Origin: Bacillus sp. Y1 | Lineage (GTDB): Bacteria > Bacillota > Bacilli > Bacillales > Cytobacillaceae | Reading direction: 5' to 3' | Assembly (NCBI RefSeq): GCF_003586445.1 | Contig: NZ_CP030028.1 | Location: forward strand, 4,734,501-4,798,500 | Length of the DNA stretch: 64,000 nt | Shown: in pieces, positions 62,404 through 64,000 of the stretch | How the letters are laid out: each line of letters opens with the position of its first letter | Position numbering within the stretch: the stretch's first letter is position 1 | The notes under the pieces: generated by a model | Database searches by the model: none | What the model was told of the DNA's origin: nothing | What the model saw: the letters and a program-made list of their open reading frames with translations, nothing else | Translations under genes and position numbers: made by a program

Positions 62404-62437
62404 AAAAACCGCAGAGTATGGAATACTTCTACGGTTT
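62404..62437 (-). terminator. Terminator of murAA
   Basis: Minus-strand AAACCGTAGAAGTAT/ATACTCTGCGGTTT followed by TTTAC. Confidence 0.75.
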
Positions 62438-62459
62438 ACATTTACGAATATATATTTAT

Positions 62460-63767
62460 TTAAGCATTCATATCGCTAACGTATGTTTCTTGGATCGTTT
62501 CAACGACTTCTGTCACACGCTCAATATCTGCACCAAGTGCTGCAAGCTTATGATGGAAGTCAACGTATCCTCGGTCTAAATGCTTAAGCTCTGTAACACG
62601 AGTTATGCCATCAGCAACTAATCCTGTTAAAATAAGCGCAGCAGCCGCACGTAAATCAGTTGCAGCAACCTCTGCTCCTTGCAGGTTAGATGGTCCATTC
62701 ATAATAACTGAACGACCTTCAATTTTAATATCAGCATTCATACGACGGAATTCTTCCACGTGCATAAAGCGGTTTTCAAATACCGTTTCCGTAATCATAC
62801 TTGTTCCTTTTGCGTGAAGAAGTAATGCCATCATTTGTGATTGCATATCTGTTGGGAATCCTGGATGTGGCATCGTTTTAATATCAACGGCTTTTAGGTT
62901 ATCTGGTCCAATGACACGTAAGCCGTCAGCCTCTTCTTCAATAATAACGCCCATCTCTTCCATTTTCGCAATAAGTGAGGTTAAATGTTCTGGAACGGCT
63001 CCTCTTACAAGCACATTTCCACCAGTAATAGCGGAAGCAACCATGAATGTTCCAGCCTCAATACGATCAGGAATAATATGATGTTCGCAACCAAATAGAA
63101 CGTCTACACCTTCAATGCGAATCGTACCTGTTCCTGCTCCTCTTACTTTGGCACCCATTTTGTTAAGGAAATTAGCTAAGTCCACAATTTCTGGCTCTTT
63201 CGCACAGTTTTCCATCACTGTCGTACCATTGGCAAGAGTCGCGGCCATCATAATATTTTCAGTCGCACCGACACTTGGGAAATCCAAATAGATTTTTGCG
63301 CCGTGTAAGCGACCTTCTGGAGCTTCGGCTTCAATAAATCCGTTTCCAACTTTTACCTTAGCACCCATAGCTTCGAAGCCTTTTAAATGCTGATCAATTG
63401 GACGTGAACCAATTGCACAGCCACCCGGCAATGCAACTCGTGCACGGCCATTTCGAGCTAGCAATGAACCCATTACTAGTACAGATGCTCTCATTTTTCT
63501 AACATATTCAAATGGTGCTTCTTCTCTTAATACTCCAGATGCATCAACCGTAACCGTGTTATCTTTAAATCCGACATTGGCATTCAAATAGCGTAACACT
63601 TCATTGATTGTATATACATCGGAGAGCGTCGGCACATCTTTAATTACGCATTTTCCATCACTTGCTAATAATGTTGCGGCGATCACAGGCAAAACTGCAT
63701 TTTTAGCGCCTTCTACTTTCACTGAGCCACTAAGCCTTCTTCCGCCGCGGACGATGATTTTTTCCAA
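62460..63767 (-). CDS. murAA: UDP-N-acetylglucosamine 1-carboxyvinyltransferase
   Basis: 435 residues, EPSP-synthase fold; KNAVLP region and active Cys117 in [16 protein letters not shown]. Transfers enolpyruvate from PEP to UDP-GlcNAc, the first committed step of peptidoglycan synthesis and target of fosfomycin. TTG start seven bases after GGAGGGG. Follows ywmB by 32 bp, as in B. subtilis. Confidence 0.95.
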   Translation of the reverse strand: MEKIIVRGGRRLSGSVKVEGAKNAVLPVIAATLLASDGKCVIKDVPTLSDVYTINEVLRYLNANVGFKDNTVTVDASGVLREEAPFEYVRKMRASVLVMGSLLARNGRARVALPGGCAIGSRPIDQHLKGFEAMGAKVKVGNGFIEAEAPEGRLHGAKIYLDFPSVGATENIMMAATLANGTTVMENCAKEPEIVDLANFLNKMGAKVRGAGTGTIRIEGVDVLFGCEHHIIPDRIEAGTFMVASAITGGNVLVRGAVPEHLTSLIAKMEEMGVIIEEEADGLRVIGPDNLKAVDIKTMPHPGFPTDMQSQMMALLLHAKGTSMITETVFENRFMHVEEFRRMNADIKIEGRSVIMNGPSNLQGAEVAATDLRAAAALILTGLVADGITRVTELKHLDRGYVDFHHKLAALGADIERVTEVVETIQETYVSDMNA

Positions 63768-63799
63768 GTGTATTCCCCTCCGCGTCCATTTTCTCTATA

Positions 63800-64000
63800 T
63801 TAATATTCAATCGTAATGATTGGTGTGCCAACTACTAGGGTAGTCTTTGCGCCCAATCCTTGCGTTCTAAGTCCTACTTGTAGATTCATTTCTTTCTCTT
63901 TACTTGTTAGACCTTCTGACAACATAGGCGAATACGCCGATGTGGATACAAAATTATTTTCGTCTAATGACTCGATCTCTTCTGCCTTAAACTGCGTAAG
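63800..64000 (-). CDS. ywmB: YwmB-like protein, C-terminal part (runs off the right edge)
   Basis: Open to the edge in frame; 66 residues visible: [17 protein letters not shown] ... [20 protein letters not shown] ... GTPIITIEY, matching the end of the YwmB (TATA-box-binding-like fold, DUF1779) family, which precedes murAA in Bacillus. Probably exported; function unknown. Confidence 0.8.
   Translation of the reverse strand, partial: LTQFKAEEIESLDENNFVSTSAYSPMLSEGLTSKEKEMNLQVGLRTQGLGAKTTLVVGTPIITIEY

Overview
The window is chromosomal DNA of a motile, endospore-forming, low-GC Gram-positive bacterium of the Bacillaceae. The evidence is sporulation genes (spoIIID, spoIIQ, spoIID), a CwlC-type mother-cell amidase, mbl, murAA, flhO/flhP, the B. 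subtilis-like neighbourhood ywmB-murAA-spoIID ... spoIIQ ... spoIIID-mbl-flhO-flhP ... fabZ ... ywpF ... ssbB, ywqB-ywqA, yvbH, xpaC-yaaN, CcpA-type cre boxes and AGGAGG ribosome-binding sites. The species cannot be named from this sequence. No rRNA, tRNA or CRISPR was seen.

Layout. 1-7.9 kb: the end of one amidase and a complete second one, a Yip1/membrane-fusion pair without its ABC partners, xpaC-yaaN, several very small genes, and a c-di-GMP-I (GEMM-I) riboswitch in front of a 45-residue membrane protein. 8.2-10.6 kb: an A+T-rich three-gene cassette of subtilisin-like protease, secreted toxin with a colicin E3-like C-terminal rRNase domain, and a candidate immunity protein. 10.8-20.1 kb: a starch island with a class D sortase, a ROK sugar kinase and a 2428-residue cell-wall-anchored pullulanase/alpha-amylase ending in LPNTA, whose control region carries LacI-type operators and a cre box. 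20.3-23.6 kb: an orphan PTS IIC and a REP-associated-type (Y1) transposase surrounded by repeats. 23.6-36.3 kb: a glycoside-catabolism island in which malL, an isomerase/epimerase, two Gfo/Idh dehydrogenases and thuA face a CUT1 ABC importer, with a YesMN-type two-component system between them. The same 42-bp box stands in front of both the catabolic and the importer operons. 36.5-46.6 kb: ywqB-ywqA, an LCP ligase, cidA-cidB, ssbB, ywpF, a NodB deacetylase and fabZ. 46.7-64 kb: epuA, flhP, flhO, mbl, spoIIID, a LysM protein, an acetate-type symporter module with CBS/nucleotidyltransferase and DnaQ-like partners, pcp and ggt, then spoIIQ, vanZ, spoIID, murAA and the end of ywmB.

The most striking whole-window signal is a dispersed repeat. 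A 13-bp core (GGTGTCTGTCACC and variants, either orientation) occurs 17 times in seven intergenic clusters. Neighbouring cores are almost always exactly 48 bp apart, and clusters are closed by a GGGGTGGACAGT-like cap. A Y1 transposase gene sits between three of the clusters, so this looks like a Gram-positive REP/REPIN-RAYT system. Other highlights are the protease-toxin-immunity cassette, whose protease appears to lack a standard start codon, the riboswitch-controlled micro-gene, and a SpoIIQ that retains all LytM zinc ligands.

Several real genes are too short for standard ORF lists (48, 45, 42, 37 and 31 codons). They were found from ribosome-binding sites, promoters and terminators.
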